From Selenomonas sp. oral taxon 126 (GTDB lineage: Bacteria; Bacillota; Negativicutes; Selenomonadales; Selenomonadaceae), in contig NZ_CP016201.1 of the NCBI RefSeq assembly GCF_001683335.1, positions 2,603,377-2,667,376 of the forward strand: 64,000 nucleotides of DNA, in the 5' to 3' direction. The position numbers and the translations under genes are program-made. The notes under the pieces were generated by a model. It saw nothing but the letters and a program-made list of their open reading frames with translations, did not search any database and was not told where the DNA came from. Positions 47,940 to 57,469 of the stretch are shown piece by piece; within the stretch, counting starts at the first letter, position 1, and each line of letters begins with the position of its first letter.

Positions 47940-49901
47940 CTATCGTGCCGCACTGGCAGCCCTGTCCCGCCCCTTTTCCCGCTCACGTTCTGCGGCAACA
48001 TTTCGCGCGAGTTTCGTTCCGTAGGCGCGATCGCCCGAGATGACTGCGTAGGGGCTGTTGCGCTGGATTGCCCCCGCGATGCGCGGGAACGGGACACCCG
48101 CCTCCAGCTGCGTCTTTGCAAAGAGACGATCTGCGTCGCGCCATCCCTTCTCATCGGTCGGGCGCAGACTCGACAGCCCGCAGAGATAGACGCGCTCCCG
48201 AAACTCCTTCGCGTAGTCCGCATCCATCTCACGATAGCGCGGATCGGCAAAGCGATCAATCGGCAAATACGGATTTTCCCCACGATAGAAGACATCATGA
48301 AACTTCTTCTGATAGGCAGTATATAGCTCCTCTCCGACCGCTTCCCTCGCCTCCTCCTGCTGTTTTTGGATGCTCTCGGAGGAAGCCGTCGTGAGGATGA
48401 AATCGTCCTTGTACGGGTGCAGCTGCATTTCCTCAAAGCCCACGCTGCCGACACGAAAGACGCGCGCGTCCACCTCGATGAGATCGCCGACGCTCATGCT
48501 GCGCATCGTATCGGCATTCGGTCGGTCGTCGCGGTTGAGCTTCTCGTAGAGCCGATCAAGGCTGAAGGTCTCGCGGTCAAAATTGGCGTCATATACACGG
48601 TCAAAGTCTTGGATGAACCTGCTGCCCTGCGCAGCGTCACGTCCCTCCTTCGGCTGAAATACGGTGACGTGCAGAGAATCATCCGTGTGCTGCGGGATGA
48701 AGTCCGTATCCTTGATCTCAACAAGCCGCTCGTTCGTGCGCTGCTTCATTTCTGCCTCCACGAGCTGCGGACTCTGTACGCGCTCCTGCGCCTCTTTTTC
48801 GGGGGCTGCGACCTCGACCGGAGGGGCATCCTCTGTGCGTGCGCGCAGATGCGCAGGGATAAAGTCTTTGATATACCCTACGATCTGCTTCGCATCCGAA
48901 ACGGCTTGCACGAACGCCGTTTTGTCCTCTTTGAGTTCCTGCATCCAGCTTTGCAGATACGCAGCATGACCCTCGATGTTCGACGGAAGTCCGAACTCCT
49001 GTGAGAGGAACGCCGTCGCAAGCTCGGCGCGCAGCTCCTCACGCGCATAGTCGGGTGAGCCGAATCCTCCGAACCTCTCCCTATCAAGGCGCGAGGCGTG
49101 CCGCGTCCAATGCGCGAGTTCGTGCAGCGCCGTCGCATAGTAGTCCGCAAGCTCCGGGAATGCCTCCTTCGGCGGCAGGTGGATCTCATCGTTGCTCAGA
49201 CTGTAAAAGGCACGGTCTGCCTGATCGTGCTTGATGACCGCATGGCTTCCCGCTAGGATTGCCTCGGCAATCTCATGGACTTCCTCGTGCGTATAGCGCT
49301 TCTCCTTTTCCACATACGCCTTTAGGGGATGATCGGTATAAAGAGGCTTGCCGTCCGCTCCATACAGGCGGTTTCCCTCGGCGTCCCGATGGTATTCACG
49401 GCGCAGACAGTCCGAAGCATGGTAGAGCGCAACGTATTTCTTTGCCCAGTATTGCTCATCCTCGGGCAGCTCGTTGCCGTATTTATCCTGCGTGACGTGC
49501 CAACGCTGCAAAACGGTGGTCGGCTTCGCCCCCTCCTTCGTGCGGTACTCCCACAGGAGTTCGCGCGGAATCTCCTTTCCCTCCGCACGGTACTTTTCCA
49601 CACGCTCTTTGTGAATCTTGTTCTGCTGCTTGAGAACTCCGATGGAGAAAAAACGCGGATCGTCGCTCTCTTTCTCTGCCATGATGCAGGACAGATAGAG
49701 GCTGTTCAAGGGGCTGCCGTAGGGACGCCCCGACTTCCCGTTGATGGGAACGTGGAAGATCGACGCGCCGACCTTCCCGTCCCATCCCTTTTGCCACGGC
49801 AGCTTTCCGCTCTCCATGAGGGAGAGGATCTTATTGGTTGTCGCCTCATAGATTTCTTCGTCAGTTTTCTTGGTATACGGTTTTTTCTGCGTCGCTGCCA
49901 T
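47940..49901 (-). CDS. ArdC-like antirestriction protein with zinc-protease motif
   Basis: A 653-residue protein. N-terminal ArdC/DUF1738 ssDNA-binding domain (residues about 15-170): LMESGKLPWQKGWDGK, INGKSGRPYGSPLNSLYLSC and EDEQYWAKKYVALYHASDC. A zincin-like domain follows with ALHELAHWTRHASRLDRE near residue 260 and YAREELRAELATAFLSQEFG (third ligand Glu). The C-terminal third has further domains (VGDLIEVDARVFRVGSVGFE) of the type seen in large mobile-element proteins. It probably shields incoming DNA or acts early after transfer. ATG 49901 overlaps the preceding small gene's stop. Confidence 0.88.
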   Translation of the reverse strand: MAATQKKPYTKKTDEEIYEATTNKILSLMESGKLPWQKGWDGKVGASIFHVPINGKSGRPYGSPLNSLYLSCIMAEKESDDPRFFSIGVLKQQNKIHKERVEKYRAEGKEIPRELLWEYRTKEGAKPTTVLQRWHVTQDKYGNELPEDEQYWAKKYVALYHASDCLRREYHRDAEGNRLYGADGKPLYTDHPLKAYVEKEKRYTHEEVHEIAEAILAGSHAVIKHDQADRAFYSLSNDEIHLPPKEAFPELADYYATALHELAHWTRHASRLDRERFGGFGSPDYAREELRAELATAFLSQEFGLPSNIEGHAAYLQSWMQELKEDKTAFVQAVSDAKQIVGYIKDFIPAHLRARTEDAPPVEVAAPEKEAQERVQSPQLVEAEMKQRTNERLVEIKDTDFIPQHTDDSLHVTVFQPKEGRDAAQGSRFIQDFDRVYDANFDRETFSLDRLYEKLNRDDRPNADTMRSMSVGDLIEVDARVFRVGSVGFEEMQLHPYKDDFILTTASSESIQKQQEEAREAVGEELYTAYQKKFHDVFYRGENPYLPIDRFADPRYREMDADYAKEFRERVYLCGLSSLRPTDEKGWRDADRLFAKTQLEAGVPFPRIAGAIQRNSPYAVISGDRAYGTKLARNVAAEREREKGRDRAASAAR

Positions 49902-50098
49902 CACCCCTGCGCCTCCTCATCGACACGCCTGTGCGTCGTACCATCCCACACGAGCTGCCCCGGATAATGGTCGAAAATGCCGTTTTCCGGATTCTCTCGG
50001 CAATCGTCGCCGTAAAGCTCCATTGCCTCCTCCTGCGAGATGGTCTCCAATGCGGCAATGCGGTCATGGATATGCGGTTGGTTGGAATGCAGTTTCAT
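49901..50098 (-). CDS. Small conserved conjugative-element protein
   Basis: A 65-residue protein: MKLHSNQPHIHDRIAALETI, LYGDDCRENPENGIFDHYPG, and QLVWDGTTHRRVDEE. Family not recognised. ATG 50098 follows GGAGGG. It sits ten bases after the helicase stop and its TGA overlaps the ArdC ATG (TGATG), so the helicase-small protein-ArdC group is probably one coupled transcript. Confidence 0.7.
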   Translation of the reverse strand: MKLHSNQPHIHDRIAALETISQEEAMELYGDDCRENPENGIFDHYPGQLVWDGTTHRRVDEEAQG

Positions 50099-50108
50099 GA
50101 TGTCCCTC

Positions 50109-53100
50109 CTATCTCGCCGCTGCTGCTCGCTGTGGCGCAGTCCTGCGCTGCTTGCTGCGGGCAATCTCGTCGATGCGGGCAGCAAATGACTTTTCCGGCA
50201 GCTTTTTATACGCCGGCACAGCGGTCGCAGCGATTGACTCTTCCTCGGATGCGCGCATCAGTCCTTCCAGCTCTCTCAGGCGCGCAGTCTTCTCGCGCTC
50301 CTCCGCTGCATGGGCAAAGGGGCGTCCCTGCTCCTCCTTCGCGCGGACGAGATTGTTCTCCGTCTGCACAATGTCCTCTTTCTGCTTCGTAATGCGCTCG
50401 ACAATGGTATCGGACAGATGTTTCAGCCGCGTGAAGGTGTCCTGCGGTCGCTCGCCGATCCGCACGCGATAGGTCGACTTGTGGTAGAGCGCGAGCATGG
50501 GCGTCTGCGTCATGTGGTCGATGACGACGCGGCATTTCAGCCCCTTGTATTCGCCCTGAAAGCGTAGCATCGCCCCGGCAACCTTCTGCATCTCGCCCCA
50601 TGCTTTCCCCGCTTCCTTCGGGTCGGTGTAGAGTACGCCGTTCATCGTGATTGCAAAAGACTCTTTCCCGTCGATCTGTAGTGTATGCTCCTCCATGCGC
50701 TGCTGATCGTCCAAGAGCCGATCCAGCGCCTCCTTCTTCTCCTTGATCTGCGCGGGATAGTCCCGATGAATGAGATTTTGGAGATGCTGCTGCTGACTGA
50801 GATAGGCAGATTTCGCAATCTGAATGCGCGAGAGGTCGTTTTCTAGCGTCATTTTCTCCTTGATGAAGGGATTGCCCGTTGCAATCGCCTTGATCTCCGC
50901 ATAGCTGAGAACGGTCTCATCCACGTCCTGCATCGAGCGCGCGGGTGTCTTCGAGGTCATGATCTGAGAGATGAAGCGCTGCTTGTTCTCTACGATCTGC
51001 CACATATAGGCATCAAATGTCCCTTCGGTGACATAGCGGAAAATCTTGACCTTCTCATTTTCGTTGCCGGGGCGAATGATACGCCCCATCCGCTGCTCAA
51101 GATCGGCAGGTCGCCACGGCACAGAGAGATCATGCGTCGCAACAAGTTTATGCTGCACGTTCGTCCCGACACCGAGCGTATCGGTCGAGCCGAGCAGGAC
51201 GCGCACCTCGCCCTCGCGCACTTTCTGAAAGAGCGCATCCTTCTGCTTCTCCGTCTTCATCTCCTGCACAAAGGCAATCTGCTCCTTCGGAATGCCCGCC
51301 CTGATGAGCTTTGTCCGAATGTCGTCATAGACGTTGAAGCCGCCCTTGCCCTTGCCGGTCGCCGTGGACTGGTCGCAGAAGATGATCTGTGTCCCTTTGT
51401 TTTCCATATTCCCCCGATAGGTGGCAAGGACGTTCTCGACGCAGCGGTTGACCTTGCTGTCCTTGTGATCGGGCAGCCCGGGATGAATGATGCGCGGATC
51501 GAGGGCGAGGTTGCGCCCTGTGTTTGTGACGAGGAGCATACTGTCCTCCGTCATTCCACCGTCCACCTTGGGCACGCGGTTCTTTTTGCCGGAGCGGATG
51601 TCCTGCGCGCGCATGGCAAGCGTGTCGATGATCTCCCGCTGCTCATCGGAGGGCTGGATGCGTTCGACAACATACTCTGCTTCGGGGACTTTGATTGTCC
51701 CTTTCAGCATATCCGATGTACGGATGTCGGCGAACTCCTTGAACATATTCATGAGTTCGGGCAGATTGTGAAATTTGGCGAAGCGTGTTTTGAGCTGATA
51801 ATCCCTGCCTTCCGGCTTTAAGCCCACGGTGATCTCGCCGAAATTTGCCGCCCATGCGTCAAAATGGGAGAGCTTCTGCGCGGAAAGACGGGGCGCGGCG
51901 AGATAGCGCTGCATCGTAAATAGTTCCGTCATAGAGTTGGAGACAGGCGTGCCGGTCGCAAAGATCACGCCCTTGTTGTTCGTGATCTCGTTGATGTACT
52001 GGCACTTGAGATAAAGATCCCATGAGCGATCTGATTCACTCGTACCAATACCGGCGACACCGGAAAGCCGCGTCGGCGTGTAGAGGTTCTTGAAATAATG
52101 CGCTTCATCCACACAGAGCCGATCAACGCCGAGTTCCTCGAAGTCGATCACGCCCTCCCTGTTCTTTTCTCCTTCCTGCTGCAATTTCTCCAGCTTCGCC
52201 TCGAGACTCTTCTTCTTTTTCTCAAGCTGACGAACGCTGTGCGGCTTGTCCCCTGACCGAATGACATTCTCGCTTTCAAGGGCTTCCCGTATGCGCTCGA
52301 TCTCGGACGCATAGAGTGCCTCCTGCCGCTCCTGCGAGACCTTGATCCGCTTGAACTGCTCGTAGCTCATCACGACGGCGTCCCAGTTCTGCGTGGCGAC
52401 GCGCGCGATGAATTCCCGCCGATTCTGCTTCTCGAAGTCCTTCTTTGTCGCAACGAGGATTTTCGCCTGTGGGTAGAGCCGCTGAAACTCCTCGCCTGTC
52501 TGCTCCGTCAGATGTCCCGGAACGATCATCAGTGCTTTGTGCGAGATGCCGAGCCGCTTCGCCTCCATGATGGACGCCACCATCTCGAAGGTCTTGCCCG
52601 CACCGACACAGTGCGCGAAAAGCGTGCTGCCGCCGTAAAGGCTGTGTGCCACGGCGTCCTTCTGGTGCGCGTTGAGGGAAATAGAGTTCGACATCCCCGG
52701 AAAATGCAGATGGGCGCCGCTGTACTCACGCGGACGGATGTTGTTGAAATTGCGGTTGTAGTAGTCAGTGATGAACTGTACGCGCTGCGTGTCTTGGATG
52801 AGCCACTCCTGAAACGCATCCTTGATCTCCTGCTGCTTCATCTGCGCTGCGATGGTCTTTTCGCGATCCACGATCTTCTTTTTATCATCGTCTGTTGGGA
52901 CATAGACGACAGGCGTCCGAAAGTTGAGTGCCCCGCTCAGAAGCTCATAGGCATCCTTTTCCTTCGTCCCCCAGCGCATTGTTGCAGGGTTGCGGCGCGC
53001 GTCTGCGGGATGCTTCACCTGCCATTCGCCTGTCTCGGGGGAATACGCGACCGCAACAGACCACCCCGGCTGGAATTTCTCCTCGATGAACTGCTCGATA

Positions 53101-56100
53101 TAGCGCGTGGGTAGCCATGACACGCCGAGTCCACAGGAAATGTCGCCGATCTCCAAATCTTTCGGCTTGACCTCATCAAGTGCGGCGTAGTTTTTCTGAA
53201 TACGGAAAAGCTGCGCTTCGAGCGCAGTGCGCGCTTCCGGCGACGCCTCCGCGCCGCTCCCTTCTGCAAGCTCCTTTTCGATGGCAGCGCGCCTTTTTTC
53301 GAGGGCTTCCATCTTTCCACGAATATCCCCGGAGAGATAGGCGTCCGCTTGCACATAGCCCTCTGCCTCATCGTAGAAAATCTGCTTGAATTCGAGTTCG
53401 CTGATGAGGTCGCTTGCGGGCTTTCCCGTAAGTTCTGCCATATAGGAGAGATCAACGCCGCCCTTTTGCTGCATGGAGATCGTCAGGGCATCGGCTGCAC
53501 TCTCCGCCTCGGTCGGGACGCGCTGCGGGACGATGGTACGCTCAGTGAAAATATCCGCCTTGCGGATGAAGTTCTTCTTGCTGTCATAGATTTCATACGC
53601 TGCGATGAAGTTGCTGCCGGGATCGACGCCGAAGAGTTTTTTGAGTGTCTTATCCTGCACAATACGCCCATAGCGGCGCACATGATCCTCATAACGCTCC
53701 GTGAGCTTCTTTTGGAGCGCATAGAGTTCTTCATTGGAACACTCCTCCTGCTGCGCGCTCAGGAGTGCATGACCCGCATCGCGCAGATGGACGGCAGAGA
53801 TCACACGCGCCCGATCCTTATCGGACATCTCGGGCACGCTGCGCGCGCCCTCCGTATCCACAAAACAGAGTGCCCCATCCTCTACATAGAACCCCATGGA
53901 TGCACGCTGCTCCCGCTGCTCCTGCACGGGAATGGGCAGCGTCTCCGGGGTGGGCGTATAGATACCGGTCGGAAGCGCCGTCAGACGCTCTCTGATCGCA
54001 GCACCAAGATTCTGCCCCTCGGGCGGAACGACGGTCTGCTCGCGCCCGTATGCCCCCGACCGCGTGGAGAACTCCCCCAGCACCTGTGCGCGGTTGTGAT
54101 AAAAATACTTGTTGATGTTCTCCCCAGCCGGCGTGTGATAGACAACACCCTCCCAGTCCACGGCGGCAAGGGCATCCTGCTGCTCCTCAGTGGGCGAACG
54201 CGCCGGATCTTTTTTCCGAAAGACGAGCAGATCGGAGATTACGCGCGTACCCGCAGCGGAAAACGCCGTCTCCGGCAGCCGCAGCGCCGTCACAAGGCGC
54301 GCCTTGTCCGCGAGCATCGAGCGCACGCGCTCCTTGCCCTTGTCCATCGTCCCCTTCGAGGTGATTGCGACCACAAGACCGCCGGGGCGTACCTCGTCGA
54401 TCATCTTGTTCAGAAAGTAGTCATGGATACGCAGCCGCTTGCCGAGGTATTTCGGATCGCCCGTGATAATCTCATCGCCAAACGGCACGTTGCTGATGGC
54501 AAGATCGAACGACCCGTCGGCAAAGCGTGTCCGTTCAAAGCCCTGCTGCGCGATTTCTGCGTCAGGATGTGCAAGCCGTGCAATGCGGGCAGAGAGCGCA
54601 TCGACCTCCACGCCGAACAGGCGGCTCTCATTTCGCATTTCCTCCGGCATCGCGTCAAAGAAACGCCCCGCGCCGCACGACGGCTCCAGCACATTCCCGC
54701 CTTGAAAACCGATATGGGCAAGCCCCTCATAGATTCCCGCAATGACCTCGGACGGCGTGTAGTGGGCGTTTAGGGTAGACGCACGCGCAGAGGAAAATTC
54801 CGCCTCCGTCAGATGTCTGCGCAGCGCGTCATACTCCTTTGACCACGCCTTATTTGCAGGGTCGAACGCCTCGGGAATCCCACCAAAGCCGCTGTAGCTC
54901 CGCAAAAGGCGCAGCTCCTCGCTCGTCGGCGGGACTTCACGCTCCTCCAGAGCTTTCATCACGCGGATTGCCGCGAGATTGCGCGCAAAGACCGCCCGCT
55001 TGCCGCTCGTCGAGGACATATCTGCCGCGTAGTCGATGGCAGACAGATCGACTGGTGCTAGTTCTGCTCCTCGTCCTCCTCCCGGTACGGATTCCCCCAT
55101 ATCTCGCACGCGTTGCGCTCGCTCTCCTCCTCGTTCTTCTCCCTGAGAATCTCGTCCAGTCCGCCCCACGGATGGAGATTCGCCTCCTTCATCATGCGCT
55201 CCACCGCCCTCCACGGATCGTCTGCGTCGTCCTCCTCCCAGAACGTCAGGTACACCGTCAGCTGTGCGCTGAGTTTCTTCCGAATCTCCGTCGGCTGCGT
55301 CTCCCACAGGCGCAGCGGGATCTGTGACATCTCCGGAAAGACCACGGGAAATACCTGCGCCTCCTCCTGATGATAGAACGTCTTCGACAGTTCTCTCTCC
55401 TTCATCTCCAGACGTGCGTCCCAGAGCTGATCCTGTGCCTGTTCCTTCTCCTCGGCGGTCGCCGACGGATTCGCCAGCGTCTGCCATAGACGGATGTGTT
55501 CTTCCAGCGGGATCATGTTCTTTTGCATGGTTTCTTGCCTCCTCACGAATATGCCGCGCAACGGGGTTCAGAACCTCCTGTGCAATCGCCCGAATCTCCG
55601 TGAGCGTCTTTTCTGCGTCTACATCGTTATATTCGGTGAGGATGAGGGGAAGTCCTACCACATCCTCCGCATCGAAGCCGAGACGTGAGAGCGTGACGTA
55701 TGCAGCGCCGAGCGCGACGATCTCACGCTCCTTCGCGTCTGTGCGGCTTTCTGCCAGCGTGCGGCAGGTATCCACCACCGCCGCCGCCGTTTCCTTGCCC
55801 TCTGCGCCAAGCTGCGCTCTGAGGAACGCCCCGTCGCGTTCGTCATCATAACGCCAGATCAGCGCCTCTAACCTCTGCCGCGCAGAATCGCGCGTATCGC
55901 TCATATCGTAGAAATAATGCAGCTCATCCTTCGCCGCCTCGTTGCTCAGAACGGGAACGCCGCGCGCATCATCGCGCAGGTCTGCATTCAGATACGCCCA
56001 TGTGGCAGCGGGCGCATACGCCTCGCTTACCGCATTGCCGTGAAAGAACAATCCGACCTGCGTACTGATTGGGTGTCTGTAGTGCTTTGCCATCGCCCCC

Positions 56101-56186
56101 AGAAAGTCGATGAAGCGATTCTTGTTGTAGCGCAGATCGGAAAAGAACCTGCTGCGCTCCTCTGAAAGTCTGTGTACAGTCGTCAT
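50109..56186 (-). CDS. Giant DNA methyltransferase/SNF2-type helicase of a conjugative element
   Basis: A 2025-residue frame starting at ATG 56186 after GGGAGGAGG. Residues 1-222 form a helical N-terminal domain. Residues 223-376 are a Gly/Arg/Glu/Asp-rich low-complexity linker. An N6-adenine methyltransferase part has VLEPSCGAGRFFDAM (about 499) and ISNVPFGDEII (about 565; NVPFG replaces NPPY). The helicase has FAHCVGAGKTFEMV (Walker A, about 1193), CVDEAHYFKN (DEAH, about 1360), FATGTPVSNSM, and EQRMGRIIRPGNENEKVK (motif VI). This architecture is common in Firmicute conjugative elements; its role in transfer is unknown. A second coding frame covers the linker. Confidence 0.9.
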   Translation of the reverse strand: MTTVHRLSEERSRFFSDLRYNKNRFIDFLGAMAKHYRHPISTQVGLFFHGNAVSEAYAPAATWAYLNADLRDDARGVPVLSNEAAKDELHYFYDMSDTRDSARQRLEALIWRYDDERDGAFLRAQLGAEGKETAAAVVDTCRTLAESRTDAKEREIVALGAAYVTLSRLGFDAEDVVGLPLILTEYNDVDAEKTLTEIRAIAQEVLNPVARHIREEARNHAKEHDPAGRTHPSMADAGESVGDRRGEGTGTGSALGRTSGDEGERTVEDVLSSGGGAGISRGLSGDVTDPAAPVGDAADGDSEETQRTADGVPDVLGGGRRRRSVEGGGAHDEGGESPSVGRTGRDSQGEERGGERAQRVRDMGESVPGGGRGAELAPVDLSAIDYAADMSSTSGKRAVFARNLAAIRVMKALEEREVPPTSEELRLLRSYSGFGGIPEAFDPANKAWSKEYDALRRHLTEAEFSSARASTLNAHYTPSEVIAGIYEGLAHIGFQGGNVLEPSCGAGRFFDAMPEEMRNESRLFGVEVDALSARIARLAHPDAEIAQQGFERTRFADGSFDLAISNVPFGDEIITGDPKYLGKRLRIHDYFLNKMIDEVRPGGLVVAITSKGTMDKGKERVRSMLADKARLVTALRLPETAFSAAGTRVISDLLVFRKKDPARSPTEEQQDALAAVDWEGVVYHTPAGENINKYFYHNRAQVLGEFSTRSGAYGREQTVVPPEGQNLGAAIRERLTALPTGIYTPTPETLPIPVQEQREQRASMGFYVEDGALCFVDTEGARSVPEMSDKDRARVISAVHLRDAGHALLSAQQEECSNEELYALQKKLTERYEDHVRRYGRIVQDKTLKKLFGVDPGSNFIAAYEIYDSKKNFIRKADIFTERTIVPQRVPTEAESAADALTISMQQKGGVDLSYMAELTGKPASDLISELEFKQIFYDEAEGYVQADAYLSGDIRGKMEALEKRRAAIEKELAEGSGAEASPEARTALEAQLFRIQKNYAALDEVKPKDLEIGDISCGLGVSWLPTRYIEQFIEEKFQPGWSVAVAYSPETGEWQVKHPADARRNPATMRWGTKEKDAYELLSGALNFRTPVVYVPTDDDKKKIVDREKTIAAQMKQQEIKDAFQEWLIQDTQRVQFITDYYNRNFNNIRPREYSGAHLHFPGMSNSISLNAHQKDAVAHSLYGGSTLFAHCVGAGKTFEMVASIMEAKRLGISHKALMIVPGHLTEQTGEEFQRLYPQAKILVATKKDFEKQNRREFIARVATQNWDAVVMSYEQFKRIKVSQERQEALYASEIERIREALESENVIRSGDKPHSVRQLEKKKKSLEAKLEKLQQEGEKNREGVIDFEELGVDRLCVDEAHYFKNLYTPTRLSGVAGIGTSESDRSWDLYLKCQYINEITNNKGVIFATGTPVSNSMTELFTMQRYLAAPRLSAQKLSHFDAWAANFGEITVGLKPEGRDYQLKTRFAKFHNLPELMNMFKEFADIRTSDMLKGTIKVPEAEYVVERIQPSDEQREIIDTLAMRAQDIRSGKKNRVPKVDGGMTEDSMLLVTNTGRNLALDPRIIHPGLPDHKDSKVNRCVENVLATYRGNMENKGTQIIFCDQSTATGKGKGGFNVYDDIRTKLIRAGIPKEQIAFVQEMKTEKQKDALFQKVREGEVRVLLGSTDTLGVGTNVQHKLVATHDLSVPWRPADLEQRMGRIIRPGNENEKVKIFRYVTEGTFDAYMWQIVENKQRFISQIMTSKTPARSMQDVDETVLSYAEIKAIATGNPFIKEKMTLENDLSRIQIAKSAYLSQQQHLQNLIHRDYPAQIKEKKEALDRLLDDQQRMEEHTLQIDGKESFAITMNGVLYTDPKEAGKAWGEMQKVAGAMLRFQGEYKGLKCRVVIDHMTQTPMLALYHKSTYRVRIGERPQDTFTRLKHLSDTIVERITKQKEDIVQTENNLVRAKEEQGRPFAHAAEEREKTARLRELEGLMRASEEESIAATAVPAYKKLPEKSFAARIDEIARSKQRRTAPQRAAAAR
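55058..55528 (-). CDS. Out-of-frame gene nested in the helicase linker region
   Basis: A 156-residue protein in another minus-strand frame: MQKNMIPLEEHIRLWQTLAN, AQDQLWDARLEMKERELSKT, FPVVFPEMSQIPLRLWETQP and KLSAQLTVYLTFWEEDDADD, ending in an acidic tail (REKNEEESERN). It has balanced composition with Trp, Phe and Leu, unlike the linker frame. GGAGG lies nine bases before ATG 55528. The frame begins at helicase residue 220 and ends at 376, exactly bounding the low-complexity linker. Family not recognised. Either both frames are used, or the helicase frame is really two genes flanking this one. Confidence 0.65.
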   Translation of the reverse strand: MQKNMIPLEEHIRLWQTLANPSATAEEKEQAQDQLWDARLEMKERELSKTFYHQEEAQVFPVVFPEMSQIPLRLWETQPTEIRKKLSAQLTVYLTFWEEDDADDPWRAVERMMKEANLHPWGGLDEILREKNEEESERNACEIWGNPYREEDEEQN

Positions 56187-56229
56187 TCTGTCAGCCTCCT
56201 CCCTTAGAAGTATAAGGGCTTGCAGAATG

Positions 56230-56258
56230 AAAAAACTGCAAACTTTACAGTTTGCAGC
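56230..56258 (-). terminator. Terminator after kinase copy 2
   Basis: CTGCAAAC (56236-56243) pairs with GTTTGCAG (56250-56257), followed on the minus strand by six T. It lies before the helicase gene on the same strand, so helicase expression needs readthrough or another promoter. Confidence 0.8.
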
Positions 56259-56273
56259 TCGCTTTCTGTGGGA

Positions 56274-57194
56274 TTATCTGCCCGCGCCGCGCGCAGATGT
56301 ATGATCTTTTTCGTTGCACTTCTTGAGTGCCGGCAGAAGAATCTGCTCCCTGCGCAAGGCGAGGGACTTTTTCATGTACTCTTTGGAGATGTCTGAAAGC
56401 CCTTCTGTGCGGTCGATGAGGTCGTCGATCCGTGCGGATGCCGCCTTGATCCGTGGCACAATGCGCTGAATGGCACGACGCAGGTCTTCCGGCGGGTTCT
56501 TGAAGATTTCGTGATAAAAGACTCGTTTTCCTTGATAGCGATATACAGAACACAGATTATACTCGGTATTCTTAAAGCTGCCGTCACTTTCTAAAAGAGT
56601 CGCCTTTTTTTCATCAGAGGACAAGGGGGAAAGTGCAGATCCGCAATCGTATATAGGGGCAGGTGAAAGTGATCTGTCCGGCGCTTCTATAACACCCCAA
56701 TTATCTAAATGACGATCACCATTTCCGATCAACGCATCCACGACAAACATATCCCAAAAGAATTTTTTTAGCTGCTCTTTATTTTTTATTGTCACATCCT
56801 CCTCAATCACACGCATAACATCTTCAATCGTAGTTTTGTTCCGTTTCTGACTGTCTGTTTCATGCAGAAAAAACTTGCTGAACTCAATCAGGCAGCCGGG
56901 CTTGTCCTGACAAAACACCTCACAGGCAACAACAGTCTTCTCTCTCTTGCTGTTGGGCGGCGTTCCGCGTCCCAAAAAGGTATTTTGTGCGGGAATCCCA
57001 AGCATTTGAAAGATGTGACATCCAATGTACTCCGAATAATGATTGTTGATATAGCTCAGTGTCGTCTGCTTCGGCGCTCGATTCGGATCTGGAAACTTTA
57101 CCATGTATAGTTTTCCATCATATTCCATCGCCCATTTGCTCTCAGACCCGCCAAAGCGGTTCGGTATCCATTCCACATGGCTCAAATCAACCAT
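56274..57194 (-). CDS. HipA/CtkA-like serine/threonine kinase, copy 2
   Basis: A 306-residue protein. ATP-lobe WAMEYDGKLYMVKFPDPNRA (Lys), catalytic loop DALIGNGDRHLDNWGVIE, metal-binding APIYDCGSALSPLSSDEKKA, and a helical C-terminus with RIKAASARIDDLIDRTEGLS. The HipA_C/CtkA family phosphorylates proteins; HipA members are persistence toxins and CtkA is a Helicobacter kinase. The ATG overlaps the partner gene by eight bases. It lies between the trb genes and the helicase, followed by its own terminator. AT-richer than its neighbours. Confidence 0.82.
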   Translation of the reverse strand: MVDLSHVEWIPNRFGGSESKWAMEYDGKLYMVKFPDPNRAPKQTTLSYINNHYSEYIGCHIFQMLGIPAQNTFLGRGTPPNSKREKTVVACEVFCQDKPGCLIEFSKFFLHETDSQKRNKTTIEDVMRVIEEDVTIKNKEQLKKFFWDMFVVDALIGNGDRHLDNWGVIEAPDRSLSPAPIYDCGSALSPLSSDEKKATLLESDGSFKNTEYNLCSVYRYQGKRVFYHEIFKNPPEDLRRAIQRIVPRIKAASARIDDLIDRTEGLSDISKEYMKKSLALRREQILLPALKKCNEKDHTSARGAGR

Positions 57195-57414
57195 CCATCA
57201 ACCCTCCAAAATATTCTAGCATTTCCTCACGTTCACCTGACGAAATATCCCCTTCTTTCATGGCATATTTCGTTTCAGAAAAAAGATGTTCCATTTCAGA
57301 AATCATAAAAGGGCGGTTTTTTTCCTCATACGCCCGATAAAACGCCGTCATATACTTACAAAGCACCTCGTCATAATCCGACGGGTTATATTTATAGGTC
57401 ATCTTCTCCATCAT
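57187..57414 (-). CDS. Small partner of HipA-like kinase, copy 2
   Basis: A 75-residue acidic helical protein: YKYNPSDYDEVLCKYMTAFY, then SSGEREEMLEYFGGLMDG. It shares the Y-x-P-x-x-Y...Y-M and E-x-E-E-M-x-x-Y-F-x-G pattern of the copy 1 partner. ATG 57414 follows CAGGAGG by five bases; a TTG at 57432 is too close to be used with it. Translation is coupled to the kinase by the eight-base overlap. Antitoxin-like role is inference. Confidence 0.7.
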   Translation of the reverse strand: MMEKMTYKYNPSDYDEVLCKYMTAFYRAYEEKNRPFMISEMEHLFSETKYAMKEGDISSGEREEMLEYFGGLMDG

Positions 57415-57469
57415 CCTCGCCTCCTGTTCCAATTATAGCGTGAACGGGGCAAAAGAGCAACAGGGCGCG

